Assembly: GCA_019634625.1 (NCBI GenBank)
Contig: JAHCBA010000008.1
Span: forward strand, 124,001 to 188,000
Source of the DNA: Verrucomicrobiia bacterium
Lineage (GTDB): Bacteria > Verrucomicrobiota > Verrucomicrobiia > Limisphaerales > CAIMTB01
Reading direction: 5' to 3'
Length of the DNA stretch: 64,000 nucleotides
The stretch's first letter is position 1. Every line of letters starts with the position of its first letter. Below the pieces are notes generated by a model, which was not told the origin of the DNA, made no database searches, and saw nothing but the letters and a program-made list of their open reading frames with translations. This document shows positions 57,201 through 64,000 of the stretch, piece by piece. The translations under genes were made by a program, and so were the position numbers.

Positions 57201-58089
57201 GGGCGAAGCGTGCGTCTGGGAAGTCGCCTCCGGCCGTCCGCTGACGCCTCCCCTCCGCCATCCCGCCATGGTGATCGCCGCCTGTTTCAGTCCCGACGGG
57301 CGTCGCGTCCTCACCGCCGGGGCCGACCGGACCCTACGGCTCTGGGACGCCGCCACCGGGGACATGGTTCTGCCGCCCATCCCACTTTCGGGCATCCCGC
57401 TTCGAGCTGGCTTCAGCCCCGACGGCAGCCGCCTGGTTTCGGGTGCGTTGATCTCCGACCGCCAGCAGAGCGCCGTCCAGCTCTGGGATGCCGTAACAGG
57501 GTTGTCCGCCACCCCGGACCTGCAGGTTCCAAACAGTTGCATCAGTGTTCGGTTCAGTCGGCAGGGCGATCGATTGGTGATGGCCCAGTATGGGAGCCTG
57601 TTTCTCGGCCTCTGCGACGTCCGGACCGGTTCGAGGGCTGTTCCCGATCTCGACGTGCCATCGCCCGTGAGCGATGCCGACTTCTCCGGCCACGGCCGTT
57701 GGCTGGCCACAGGAAGCCTGGACGGCGCGGTGAGACTCTGGGACACCCGGCGCGGCGATCTGCTGGCCGAATTTCGGGGCCACAGCCATCCCGTTCACCG
57801 CGTGAGTTTCACCCCGGACGACCGCGGCATTCTGTCCAGCAGCCTCGATGGCACCGCCCGACTCTGGCCCATTCCGAGCGACCCGCGGCCTCTGGACGAT
57901 CTGCGCCGCCTCGCGCACGTCCTTTCCGGGCGCAGGATCAATGCCTCGGGCCGGGTCGCCGCCGCCAAGGCGGGCGAGATCAGCGACGCGTGGAATCTCC
58001 TCCGCGACCGCTACCCGGACCCGCTGATGCCGAACAACGCCCAACAGTCAGCCAGAATGTGCCCGGAAAGGGCACCCTCCCCGAGGTAG
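54271..58089 (+). CDS. Transmembrane Ser/Thr protein kinase with C-terminal WD40 repeats
   Basis: A 1272-residue receptor-like kinase. A small zinc-ribbon begins the chain (C6-P-R-C9 and C22-L-H-C25). The kinase domain starts YELVEEIGRGAMGVVYRARQ (about residue 71), has VAVKLL, the catalytic HRDLKPSN (about 191), DFGLAKR (about 211) and APEQ (about 238). A membrane helix is at about 358-383, a coiled-coil-like stretch at 385-420, and about a dozen WD40 repeats fill residues 467-1204 (ARLWELPSG, RLWDAATGD and similar). It is co-transcribed with the sigma factor gene. Kinase half codons favour G-ending, WD40 half C-ending. Confidence 0.93.
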   Translation: MKALHCPRCGGRLSAGRPGSGCLHCLLQMGLSDDPESREGADSEGPEDAGVGGDGMPAADEVREVRRLGDYELVEEIGRGAMGVVYRARQVRLDRWVAVKLLLVGRFASPESARRFEREAQASGRLQHPNIVPTHDYGVCEGQPYISMDWIQGVNLSELIHNRPLAPRRAARQVMALARAVGYAHGQGILHRDLKPSNVVIDAQDQPHLTDFGLAKRLGEALDLTLTGQALGSPNYMAPEQAAGRREAIGPAIDIYALGAILYHGLTGRPPFFADSVTSTLRQVQEMEPVPPRLLNPAVPRDLETVCLKCLEKLPGRRFASAEALADELERFLEGRPIRSRPVGLAARGVRWCRRHPGLAGLAGALGMLLLVVGVLGAFAIGQASRARDAEHAERRQRQVAESLAEEQRERLLRSLLQTGRRALDDGDPAQALLWQVEALELSMHQPAEEEVHRLRIASTLSRCPHPELMLPHAAPCLLVVFTRDGRRILTLSGEDPPRDGAGLNPEGRLHLWDVATGRPVFAPLPHTALGFGSGGYKGIGIHYHPFDPTDRRFFTLVSRGDSVSNVLTRVQVHDADSGDVVGTPFEVEGFVPFAEFSPDGARLAVASAQRLPGMSQRGDAQVWDVATGTRVGPVMPHPAGVSAVRFDPEGRRLLSGCRDGAARLWELPSGTLLVPPMPHGEGVLHATFDHAGRRVATVGVGSCYAQIWDAATGAPLVPPLGNIPVHYHAYASRFSDDDRWLLTYGNPGSVRVWNVATGEAAFPWDPEWGAADARFLPGGQRFITVGGDGKIRFWGVEDGRPKGTPILQKEGFVSLALSPDGRRVAVACGSGLGLVWRLDPPGQPSVTLPHGAPILHHALDASGRLAVTAASDGTTRVWDLATARPTGTPLVHPKGVTSMELSPDGRSIATGGMDMTARLWDAGTGALLVPPMVHSNPVWTVGFDPEGRRLVTASGVAPWVPVSFYINQPVVQGPREGEACVWEVASGRPLTPPLRHPAMVIAACFSPDGRRVLTAGADRTLRLWDAATGDMVLPPIPLSGIPLRAGFSPDGSRLVSGALISDRQQSAVQLWDAVTGLSATPDLQVPNSCISVRFSRQGDRLVMAQYGSLFLGLCDVRTGSRAVPDLDVPSPVSDADFSGHGRWLATGSLDGAVRLWDTRRGDLLAEFRGHSHPVHRVSFTPDDRGILSSSLDGTARLWPIPSDPRPLDDLRRLAHVLSGRRINASGRVAAAKAGEISDAWNLLRDRYPDPLMPNNAQQSARMCPERAPSPR

Positions 58090-58193
58090 GCACACCGCAT
58101 CTCGCCGGGTTCACCTTCGGTGATCGTCACCTCCGGACTGTCGGCGCTCCGGACGGTGAGGCCGTGGTGGATGACGATGCGTTCGGTGGGCCG
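58071..58193 (-). pseudogene. Fragment of a beta-helix protein gene
   Basis: The minus strand encodes RPTERIVIHHGLTVRSADSP and EVTITEGEPGEMRCAYLGEG. This matches the entrance of the second beta-helix in the 2771-residue protein (AIPDGVIVRSVHGPQLTVIE, GDPSGIRCVHLGDG). It is only about 41 residues, overlaps the end of the kinase gene by 19 bases, lacks a start and continuation, and runs opposite to its neighbours. It is best read as a stranded piece of another surface-protein gene, which hints at recombination in this block. Confidence 0.65.
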
Positions 58194-58454
58194 GGACCAC
58201 AGTGCTCCCCACCTGGGGATCACGAAACGTACCGAATTCGTCTCCGGCGCTCATGGATGGGATCCGGCTTCGGGAATGGGTCCGAACATTTTCGGAACAA
58301 TTTCCGAGCGCGTCCTTATCTCCAGGTAGGAACCAGTATGTCGCGCAGGCGTCCCAAGGAAGGGGGATGTGTCCGGCATTCCGGATCCTGGACGACGCAC
58401 GTCGCCCCTGCCGCGACGGGGCCGAAAAGCGAGACCTCGAAAACAGTCATCCGC

Positions 58455-61400
58455 ATGAAAACCCAAGAGCTACCACAAAGACCCGCCCGCTTTGCCATCG
58501 GGTTGTTGCTGCTGATCCCGCTCCCCCTTCTGGCCGCCACGCAACTCTTCGTGGCCATCGACCCTCCGGGGTTCGACAAGCTGCCCCGGCAGTCCAGCCA
58601 GGTCGCCTGGGGCGATTATGACAACGACGGCCTTCCCGATGCGTATGTGGTGCAGTTTCCTACCGGGCAGGATTCTAGAAGGACCACCAACGTGCTGTTC
58701 CGGAACGTGGGCAATGGCAGCTTTGTTCAACTGTCGGACTCGGCGATCGGAGGTCCCGCCGCGCACCGGCACCAGTCGTGGCGGGTGGAGTGGGCCGATG
58801 TGAACAACGACGGACGGCTGGACCTGGTGCTCCATGAGCATTCGATTAACCGTCGTAGTCGAACCGCCCACCTGTATCTGAATCAGCCGGATGGACGGTT
58901 CACCATCGCCGACGCCGGCGAGTTCAGTTGGCCGACGAGGGGGAGCATTGGCAACAGCATCAGCCTGGCGGATTACGATCAGGATGGGTGGTTGGACATC
59001 CTCCTTTGTGGAGGCGCCGACCTGGGCCTCAACGCCCTCGCTCATTCCAGAGGGGACGGTTCCTTCACCCGTGTAACTGGCAATCCCATCACCTCTGAGG
59101 TGCCGCAGGGCGGTATGAACACCGCGCTGTGGACGGACATCGATGGGGACGGCGACCCGGACCTGGTCGTCGCTCACTTCTGGTCGCCGCCGCCCAACTT
59201 CCTCTATCGCAACGATGGCGCCGGACAGTTCACTCGGCTTGCCGGGGACCTCATCGGTCCCGTCCTCGGAATCTCCAATGTGGAAGCTGCCGACTTCGAT
59301 CGCGACGGCCACCTGGACCTCGTCACCGCGGGCGAGGCTCTCCAGATTCTGCTCAATCGCGGCGATGGCGAGTTCAGGCTCAGTCAGCGTTTCGACTTCC
59401 TCTGGTCAGACGTTTATGTGGGTGACTACGACAACGACGGCGACACCGACATCCTGAGTGCCGGCGTGGGCATCGAACGTCTGGAGGTTCGTCTGTTTCG
59501 CAACGATGGCACCGGCCGGTTCACCGAGGTCAGCGAAGCCTTCACCGGGCCGACCGAGGCCAGCGGAAACTGGGTGGACTTCGACAACGACGGGTTTCTC
59601 GATCTTTTCCTGGCCTACCCGGGATCACCGCAGTTGCGCCATGTGTTGTACAAGAACCAGGGGAACGGAAATCACTGGATCAAGTTCCGCCTCGTCGGCT
59701 CGGCGTCCAACCGGTCGGCGTTCGGCGCCAGGGTGCGCGTGAAAGCCACCCTGGGCGGTGAGACGGTCTGGCAGCTTCTGCAACAGAGTCACTCCCTCGC
59801 CTCGGGTGACGCGCTCCGGCTGCATTTCGGCCTTGCCGACGCCACCGTGGCCGAGGAGGTGCGGATTGAATGGCCATCGGGCAATGTGCAGGTGCTGGAA
59901 AACCTTCCCGCCGACCGCATCCACACGGTGACAGAACCGGCGCCGTTTCGGCCTGAGCGCCCGGTCGTCACGGTCAATGGCACCGTGACCATCACCAACC
60001 TGGCTTCGGCCCTTTCACGACAATGGCACTTCAATGGCCAACCTCTCGAGGGCCAGACCAACTGGCTGCTCACCCTGACCCAGGTGCAGCCTGCGCAGAC
60101 CGGGCGCTACACGCTCGTCCGCGAGACCAGCACCGGCACCGTGACCCAGCACGTGTTCCTGAGGGTCAACCCCCAGTTCACCAAGATTCTTCAGGGCGAG
60201 ATCGTCACCGAGGAGTTCGGGAGCCAGACCGCCAACTGGTTCGACATCGACAACGACGGGTGGCTCGATGTGCACATTGGCAATTCGTCGGTGGCACCGC
60301 GCAACTCCCTATTCCGCAACAATCGCGACGGCACGTTCACCGCGCTGACCGACAGCCCGCTCGTCACCCATGGCCCGGGAATCTTCTCGGCGACCCCGGC
60401 GGACTACGACAATGACGGGTGGGTGGATATGTTCCTGCCGCACTGGGACCACTTCGACCTCTTTCGCAACACGGGTGAGGGAATCTTCTCTCCGATGTCC
60501 CTGCCACCGCTGACTGGGCCCACCAGCTCGGCCGTGAACGCAAGCTGGTCGGACTACAACCGCGACGGTCACCTGGACCTGTTCGTCACGCGGGGTTGGT
60601 ACACCGACGACATCGACTACAACGACCGGCTTTTCCGCAGTAACCGCGACGGAACGTTCACCCAGGTCGAGGCTGCGGAGGTTGGTGAGTTGGTGAATGA
60701 CCGCCTGCGAACGACCTACAGCGCTTGGTTCGATTATGACAATGACGGTGACCAGGACATCCTGGTCATCCATTATGGCGGCGTCCCCCCGCGGCTTCAC
60801 CGCAACAATGGCGACGGCACGTTCACCCGGGTCCAGGCAGGCTCACTGGGGGCCGCGTTGAATGACGAGGCTCCGGCTATCGGCGATTACGACAACGACG
60901 GCTGGCCGGATGTCTTTCTCTCACGGTGGCTTTCCGGTGTCGTCGGACTTCACCGGAACCTGGGCCACGGCATGTTCGCGAACGTCACTCACGCCGCCGG
61001 GATGTCGTTTCAGGATCGCACCGATAATCCGCCCGCCACCTGGGTGGACTACGACAACGACGGGCATCTTGACCTTTTACTGCCTTACGCTGGGGACGCC
61101 CGGCTGTACCGCAACCGCGGCGACGGCACGTTTCAGTCAGTCAACATCGGAAACATGCAGACGGACGCCACGCACTGGGGTTTGGCGGCGTGGGCGGACT
61201 ATGACAACAACGGGTTTCCGGACCTGTTGCTGGTGCATGGGGACAGCTTTCCAGTCCGCAACCACCTGTACCGCAACGAAGGCAATGCCAATCACTGGCT
61301 CAAAGTGAAGGCTGTGGGCGTCACCTCGAATCGCGACGCCATCGGTGCCAAGATCCGGCTCACCGCGACGATTGGAGGACGTACCTTCACGCAACTGCGC

Positions 61401-61778
61401 GAGATCTCCGGGAACGCCCCGGGCTGCGGCGCGCCGCTGCCGTACGGGCATTTTGGCCTCGGGGATGCCACCCGCGCCACCAAGGTTCGCATCGAATGGC
61501 CGTCGGGTGTCGTGCAGGAACTCGCCGACGTCGGCGTGGACCAGATGCTCACGGTGACCGAGGCCGAGGTGATTCAGGTGACCTGCATCCAGACGGTGGA
61601 GGGTTCACGCATCCTCTGCCGCGGGCTTCCAGCCACGGCCTATACGCTCCAGGAATCCTCGGACCTCAGCACGTGGAGGGACATGCCGCAAGTGGCCACC
61701 ACGGACGACACGGGCACAGCGACCGTGGTGGTTCCCAACGCGGGGAGCGTCCGGTTCTACCGGGCGATCAAACGCTGA
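58455..61778 (+). CDS. Exported FG-GAP/VCBS and ASPIC/UnbV repeat protein (paralogue)
   Basis: A 1107-residue secreted protein with the same architecture as the one at 38468. A signal peptide covers about residues 12-28 (FAIGLLLLIPLPLLAA). The first FG-GAP propeller (51-395) and an ASPIC/UnbV domain (404-492, NGNHWIKFRLVGSASNRSAF, RIEWPSGN) are followed by an Ig-like domain (499-571), a second propeller (596-936) and a second ASPIC/UnbV domain (946-1036). It ends with SSDLSTWRDM ... RFYRAIKR. Calcium loops of the form DYDNDG are frequent. A long frame continues upstream through the kinase gene but the ATG at 58455 starts the signal peptide. Confidence 0.88.
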   Translation: MKTQELPQRPARFAIGLLLLIPLPLLAATQLFVAIDPPGFDKLPRQSSQVAWGDYDNDGLPDAYVVQFPTGQDSRRTTNVLFRNVGNGSFVQLSDSAIGGPAAHRHQSWRVEWADVNNDGRLDLVLHEHSINRRSRTAHLYLNQPDGRFTIADAGEFSWPTRGSIGNSISLADYDQDGWLDILLCGGADLGLNALAHSRGDGSFTRVTGNPITSEVPQGGMNTALWTDIDGDGDPDLVVAHFWSPPPNFLYRNDGAGQFTRLAGDLIGPVLGISNVEAADFDRDGHLDLVTAGEALQILLNRGDGEFRLSQRFDFLWSDVYVGDYDNDGDTDILSAGVGIERLEVRLFRNDGTGRFTEVSEAFTGPTEASGNWVDFDNDGFLDLFLAYPGSPQLRHVLYKNQGNGNHWIKFRLVGSASNRSAFGARVRVKATLGGETVWQLLQQSHSLASGDALRLHFGLADATVAEEVRIEWPSGNVQVLENLPADRIHTVTEPAPFRPERPVVTVNGTVTITNLASALSRQWHFNGQPLEGQTNWLLTLTQVQPAQTGRYTLVRETSTGTVTQHVFLRVNPQFTKILQGEIVTEEFGSQTANWFDIDNDGWLDVHIGNSSVAPRNSLFRNNRDGTFTALTDSPLVTHGPGIFSATPADYDNDGWVDMFLPHWDHFDLFRNTGEGIFSPMSLPPLTGPTSSAVNASWSDYNRDGHLDLFVTRGWYTDDIDYNDRLFRSNRDGTFTQVEAAEVGELVNDRLRTTYSAWFDYDNDGDQDILVIHYGGVPPRLHRNNGDGTFTRVQAGSLGAALNDEAPAIGDYDNDGWPDVFLSRWLSGVVGLHRNLGHGMFANVTHAAGMSFQDRTDNPPATWVDYDNDGHLDLLLPYAGDARLYRNRGDGTFQSVNIGNMQTDATHWGLAAWADYDNNGFPDLLLVHGDSFPVRNHLYRNEGNANHWLKVKAVGVTSNRDAIGAKIRLTATIGGRTFTQLREISGNAPGCGAPLPYGHFGLGDATRATKVRIEWPSGVVQELADVGVDQMLTVTEAEVIQVTCIQTVEGSRILCRGLPATAYTLQESSDLSTWRDMPQVATTDDTGTATVVVPNAGSVRFYRAIKR

Positions 61779-61830
61779 CGGAGCGAGGTCCGGCCGCACG
61801 GTGACCTGAATCCACAACCATCTCCTTCCC

Positions 61831-63759
61831 ATGAGAACCAAAAAATTCCCGAGCACAACCGCCGGTCTGGGTCTGGTCCTGCTCCTGCTGGTGGCGGCGA
61901 CGATTCGTGCTGAAGCCCAGTACCAGTTCCGGACCGAGATTCAATCGGATGGCACACTTGCCCTTTACCAGGGTCAGAGTTGTCCAACGGGGGACCTGAG
62001 CATCCCTGACAGCATCGGCGGACGGAGGGTCACCCAGATTGCGGATGGCGCGTTCGAGGGGTGCAAGGGCCTGACCCGGGTAACGATCCCTGAGGGTGTC
62101 CTCCGCGTGGGAGAATGGGCCTTCTGGCGGTGCACAGGTCTCACGAGGGTCACGATCCCGGACAGCGTCCTCAGCCTCGGAGACTCGGCGTTCGCCGGCT
62201 GCACCCGACTGACAGACGTGACCCTCGGTGAGGGGATCCAACACATCGGGGGTGGAGCATTCGAGGGTTGCCCGCTGGGCGATGAACCGCTCTTCAATAC
62301 CGGTCGAACAATGCTGGCCTGGGTGCCCCGGGGAACCACCGGACGTTACCTCATTCCGGATACGGTGAGCGCGATCGGCGGCTCGGCCTTTGCCGGTTGC
62401 CGGAACCTCACCGGCGTGATCATCCCTGACAGTGTCAGTCGAATTGGAGACCTGGCGTTCGCCGGCTGCATCCGGCTGTCCGAGATCACGATCGGCGCAG
62501 GGGTAATCCAGATTGGGGGCGGGGCCTTCGACGGCTGTCCGTTGGGCGCCGAACCGCTCCTGAACAGCGGTCGGACGACCCTGGCCTGGGTACCTCGCGG
62601 GACAACCGGCACTTATGTCATTCCGGACACCGTCACCGCCATCGGCGGTTCCGCCTTTGCGGGGTGCCGGAATCTGACCGCCGTGACGATCCCCGGCGGA
62701 GTCCAGGCCATCGGGGATCTGGCGTTCTACGACTGCACGGGCCTGACCCAGGTCGAACTGCCCGAGAGTGTCACCCGGATCGGGGAGATGTCGTTTGCCG
62801 GCTGCAGTGGGCTGGCCAGCATGATGTTGCCCGACAGCATCACTGAGATCGGGGATTACGCATTCGCCTACTGCAGCCGACTGACCCAGATCGTCATTCC
62901 CAAGGGCGTCACGCGAATTGGAGAGCAGACATTCTCCCAGGCGACCAGCCTGACCGGGGTGACCCTGCCCGACGGCATCACGAGCATCGGGGACCAGGCC
63001 TTCGTGGGCTGCCGGCGCCTGAGGAATCTGACGATCCCCAACAGCGTGACGTCGATTGGCGTCGCTGCGTTTAAGATGTGCACGAACCTGACCAGCATCG
63101 TCATTCCCGACAGCGTCACTCAGTTGGGCGATTCGGCATTTCTGGCATGTTTTAGCCTGACGCGCGCCTCGATCGGCAGGGGGGTGACCGAGCTCAGGCC
63201 ACTGACCTTCCGTTCGTGCGATGCCCTTGGCATCTTGACGTTGACCAATGGCCTCCGCCGCATTGGCGATCAGGCCTTTGACGGGAGTGCGCTGACCAGC
63301 GTGATCATCCCTCACACGGTTCGTAGCATCGGAGCTTTGGCGTTCGTGAGCAGCCAGCCGTTGATCGCCTATTTTGCAGGCGATGCTCCCCTGCTGGTGG
63401 ACTCAACGGGAGCGGTCTTGTCGAGTCAGCCTGCGTTCCTGGTGCCGACCGTGATCCGGTATCTGCCGGGAACCCGGGGCTGGGGATCCACCTACAGCGG
63501 CCGACCAACCGCCCGCTGGGTCCGTTCTCGTCCGACGATCCTCGATTTCGGGGACCGATTCGGGCCGTCCCCGGCCGGGTTCGGGTTCGTGATCTCGTGG
63601 GCGAACCGAGACCAGGTGGTCGTGGAGGTCGCCACGAATCTCAACGATCCGGGTTGGACACCCCTGACCACCGCGACCCTGACGGACGGGTGGGTCCTGT
63701 TCACCGACCCGGACTGGCGACAGCATCCGGCCCGGCTTTATCGGGTCCGGGCGGAGTGA
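61831..63759 (+). CDS. Exported BspA-type leucine-rich-repeat protein
   Basis: A 642-residue secreted protein with about 18 LRR_5/BspA-like repeats of 23 residues (for example GDSAFAGCTRLTDVTLGEGI, LRR core L..V.IP..V..IG..AF..C). A signal peptide spans about residues 1-30 (GLGLVLLLLVAATIRAEA). Two long repeats near residues 144-195 and 228-280 (AFEGCPLGDEPLF and AFDGCPLGAEPLL, then TLAWVPRGTTG) look like a recent internal duplication. The C-terminus carries a divergent short module (VEVATNLNDPGWTPL ... RLYRVRAE). BspA-like proteins bind host or matrix proteins. It follows the FG-GAP gene by 52 bases, same strand. Confidence 0.88.
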   Translation: MRTKKFPSTTAGLGLVLLLLVAATIRAEAQYQFRTEIQSDGTLALYQGQSCPTGDLSIPDSIGGRRVTQIADGAFEGCKGLTRVTIPEGVLRVGEWAFWRCTGLTRVTIPDSVLSLGDSAFAGCTRLTDVTLGEGIQHIGGGAFEGCPLGDEPLFNTGRTMLAWVPRGTTGRYLIPDTVSAIGGSAFAGCRNLTGVIIPDSVSRIGDLAFAGCIRLSEITIGAGVIQIGGGAFDGCPLGAEPLLNSGRTTLAWVPRGTTGTYVIPDTVTAIGGSAFAGCRNLTAVTIPGGVQAIGDLAFYDCTGLTQVELPESVTRIGEMSFAGCSGLASMMLPDSITEIGDYAFAYCSRLTQIVIPKGVTRIGEQTFSQATSLTGVTLPDGITSIGDQAFVGCRRLRNLTIPNSVTSIGVAAFKMCTNLTSIVIPDSVTQLGDSAFLACFSLTRASIGRGVTELRPLTFRSCDALGILTLTNGLRRIGDQAFDGSALTSVIIPHTVRSIGALAFVSSQPLIAYFAGDAPLLVDSTGAVLSSQPAFLVPTVIRYLPGTRGWGSTYSGRPTARWVRSRPTILDFGDRFGPSPAGFGFVISWANRDQVVVEVATNLNDPGWTPLTTATLTDGWVLFTDPDWRQHPARLYRVRAE

Positions 63760-63821
63760 AAGAGGTCGGGCGTCTCAGGAGCCTCGTTGACACCAGCGCA
63801 CCAGCGCACCAGATTGGATCC

Positions 63822-64000
63822 GTGCGCCTCACCATCCGACTTGAACCCGAACTCTATGCAGTCGCCAAGTCCCTCGCCAAAGCGGAGGACTGCTCTCTCA
63901 GTACCGCCGTCAATCGCCTCCTGCATCGTGCCCTTGCGGCGGAACCCTCCCACCCCCCCCCAACCAGGCAGACCCCAACCACCCGCCACGGCCTCCCGAT
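63822..64000 (+). CDS. Ribbon-helix-helix antitoxin-like protein (partial)
   Basis: The first 59 residues of a short protein cut by the window edge: VRLTIRLEPELYAVAKSLAK, then AEDCSLSTAVNRLLHRAL and a Pro-rich stretch. The pattern IRLxPxLYAxAKxxAxxxxxSLSxAVNxLL is that of ribbon-helix-helix (CopG/VapB-like) antitoxins, whose tails later carry a GLP motif; GLP is just visible at the end. It starts with GTG, overlapping a TTGACA box at 63787-63792 followed by a weak -10 (about 63810). Two copies of CAGCGCAC (63795-63810) sit in between and may be operator words. The toxin gene would be to the right. Confidence 0.6.
   Translation, partial: MRLTIRLEPELYAVAKSLAKAEDCSLSTAVNRLLHRALAAEPSHPPPTRQTPTTRHGLP

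Overview
The window is about 64 kb of very GC-rich DNA from a bacterium that is most probably a verrucomicrobium of the Limisphaerales/Pedosphaera type. This rests on family knowledge, not a database search. The markers are a prepilin-like protein with the H-X9-DG motif, an ECF-like sigma factor opening with FGTTHWSVV, a Ser/Thr kinase fused to WD40 repeats, many very large exported FG-GAP/ASPIC-UnbV, beta-helix and Ig-like proteins, a Cys-poor DksA and zinc-ligand-free L33 and S18.

Layout. 0-1 kb: start of a division/cell-wall cluster on the minus strand (mraZ and a small gene), preceded by a five-unit, 10-bp-period MraZ box. 1.2-4.4 kb: queA, a RibD-C-type reductase and hflX on the plus strand. 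4.5-6 kb: a RodZ-like HTH membrane protein and a DMT transporter (minus). 6.2-9 kb: a sulfatase and an RlmI-like methyltransferase. 9.5-11.25 kb: an intact IS1380-like insertion sequence with inverted repeats and a TTCAC duplication. 11.3-15.6 kb: a minus-strand zinc locus (znuA, znuC, znuB, a Fur/Zur regulator) directly behind zinc-independent DksA-like, L33 and S18 genes. 15.9-24.6 kb: ftsH, alaS, a cobalamin adenosyltransferase, a LapA-like protein, an exported protein, a cell-wall amidase and a pseudopilin. 24.9-35.2 kb: a 1857-residue exported beta-helix/gingipain-like protein, a response regulator, ispG and a serine hydrolase. 35.2-38.4 kb: a gene graveyard with integrase and IS66 remnants, toxin-antitoxin parts and an attC-like integron site. 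38.5-63.8 kb: a block of giant exported proteins (1128, 2771, 762, 1107 and 642 aa) interrupted by a sigma factor and a transmembrane Ser/Thr kinase with WD40 repeats. The window ends inside a ribbon-helix-helix antitoxin gene.

The most notable non-coding structure is a dispersed, almost fully self-complementary repeat of about 159 bp. It occurs five times (6.2, 15.7, 24.7, 31.2 and 53.2 kb), always in the same orientation and always just upstream of a plus-strand gene. A second repeat type is a period-6 TCGGNN tract at three intergenic sites, one folded into a long inverted repeat.

Themes. The 11.3-15.6 kb block may be a zinc-starvation island: uptake, regulator and ribosomal/transcription proteins that do without zinc. 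The right-hand 25 kb looks like a cell-surface programme in which repeated exported architectures share a short C-terminal module (S-[SD]-L-x-x-W ... F-[FY]-R), with a sigma factor/kinase pair as candidate regulators. No rRNA, tRNA or CRISPR array was found.
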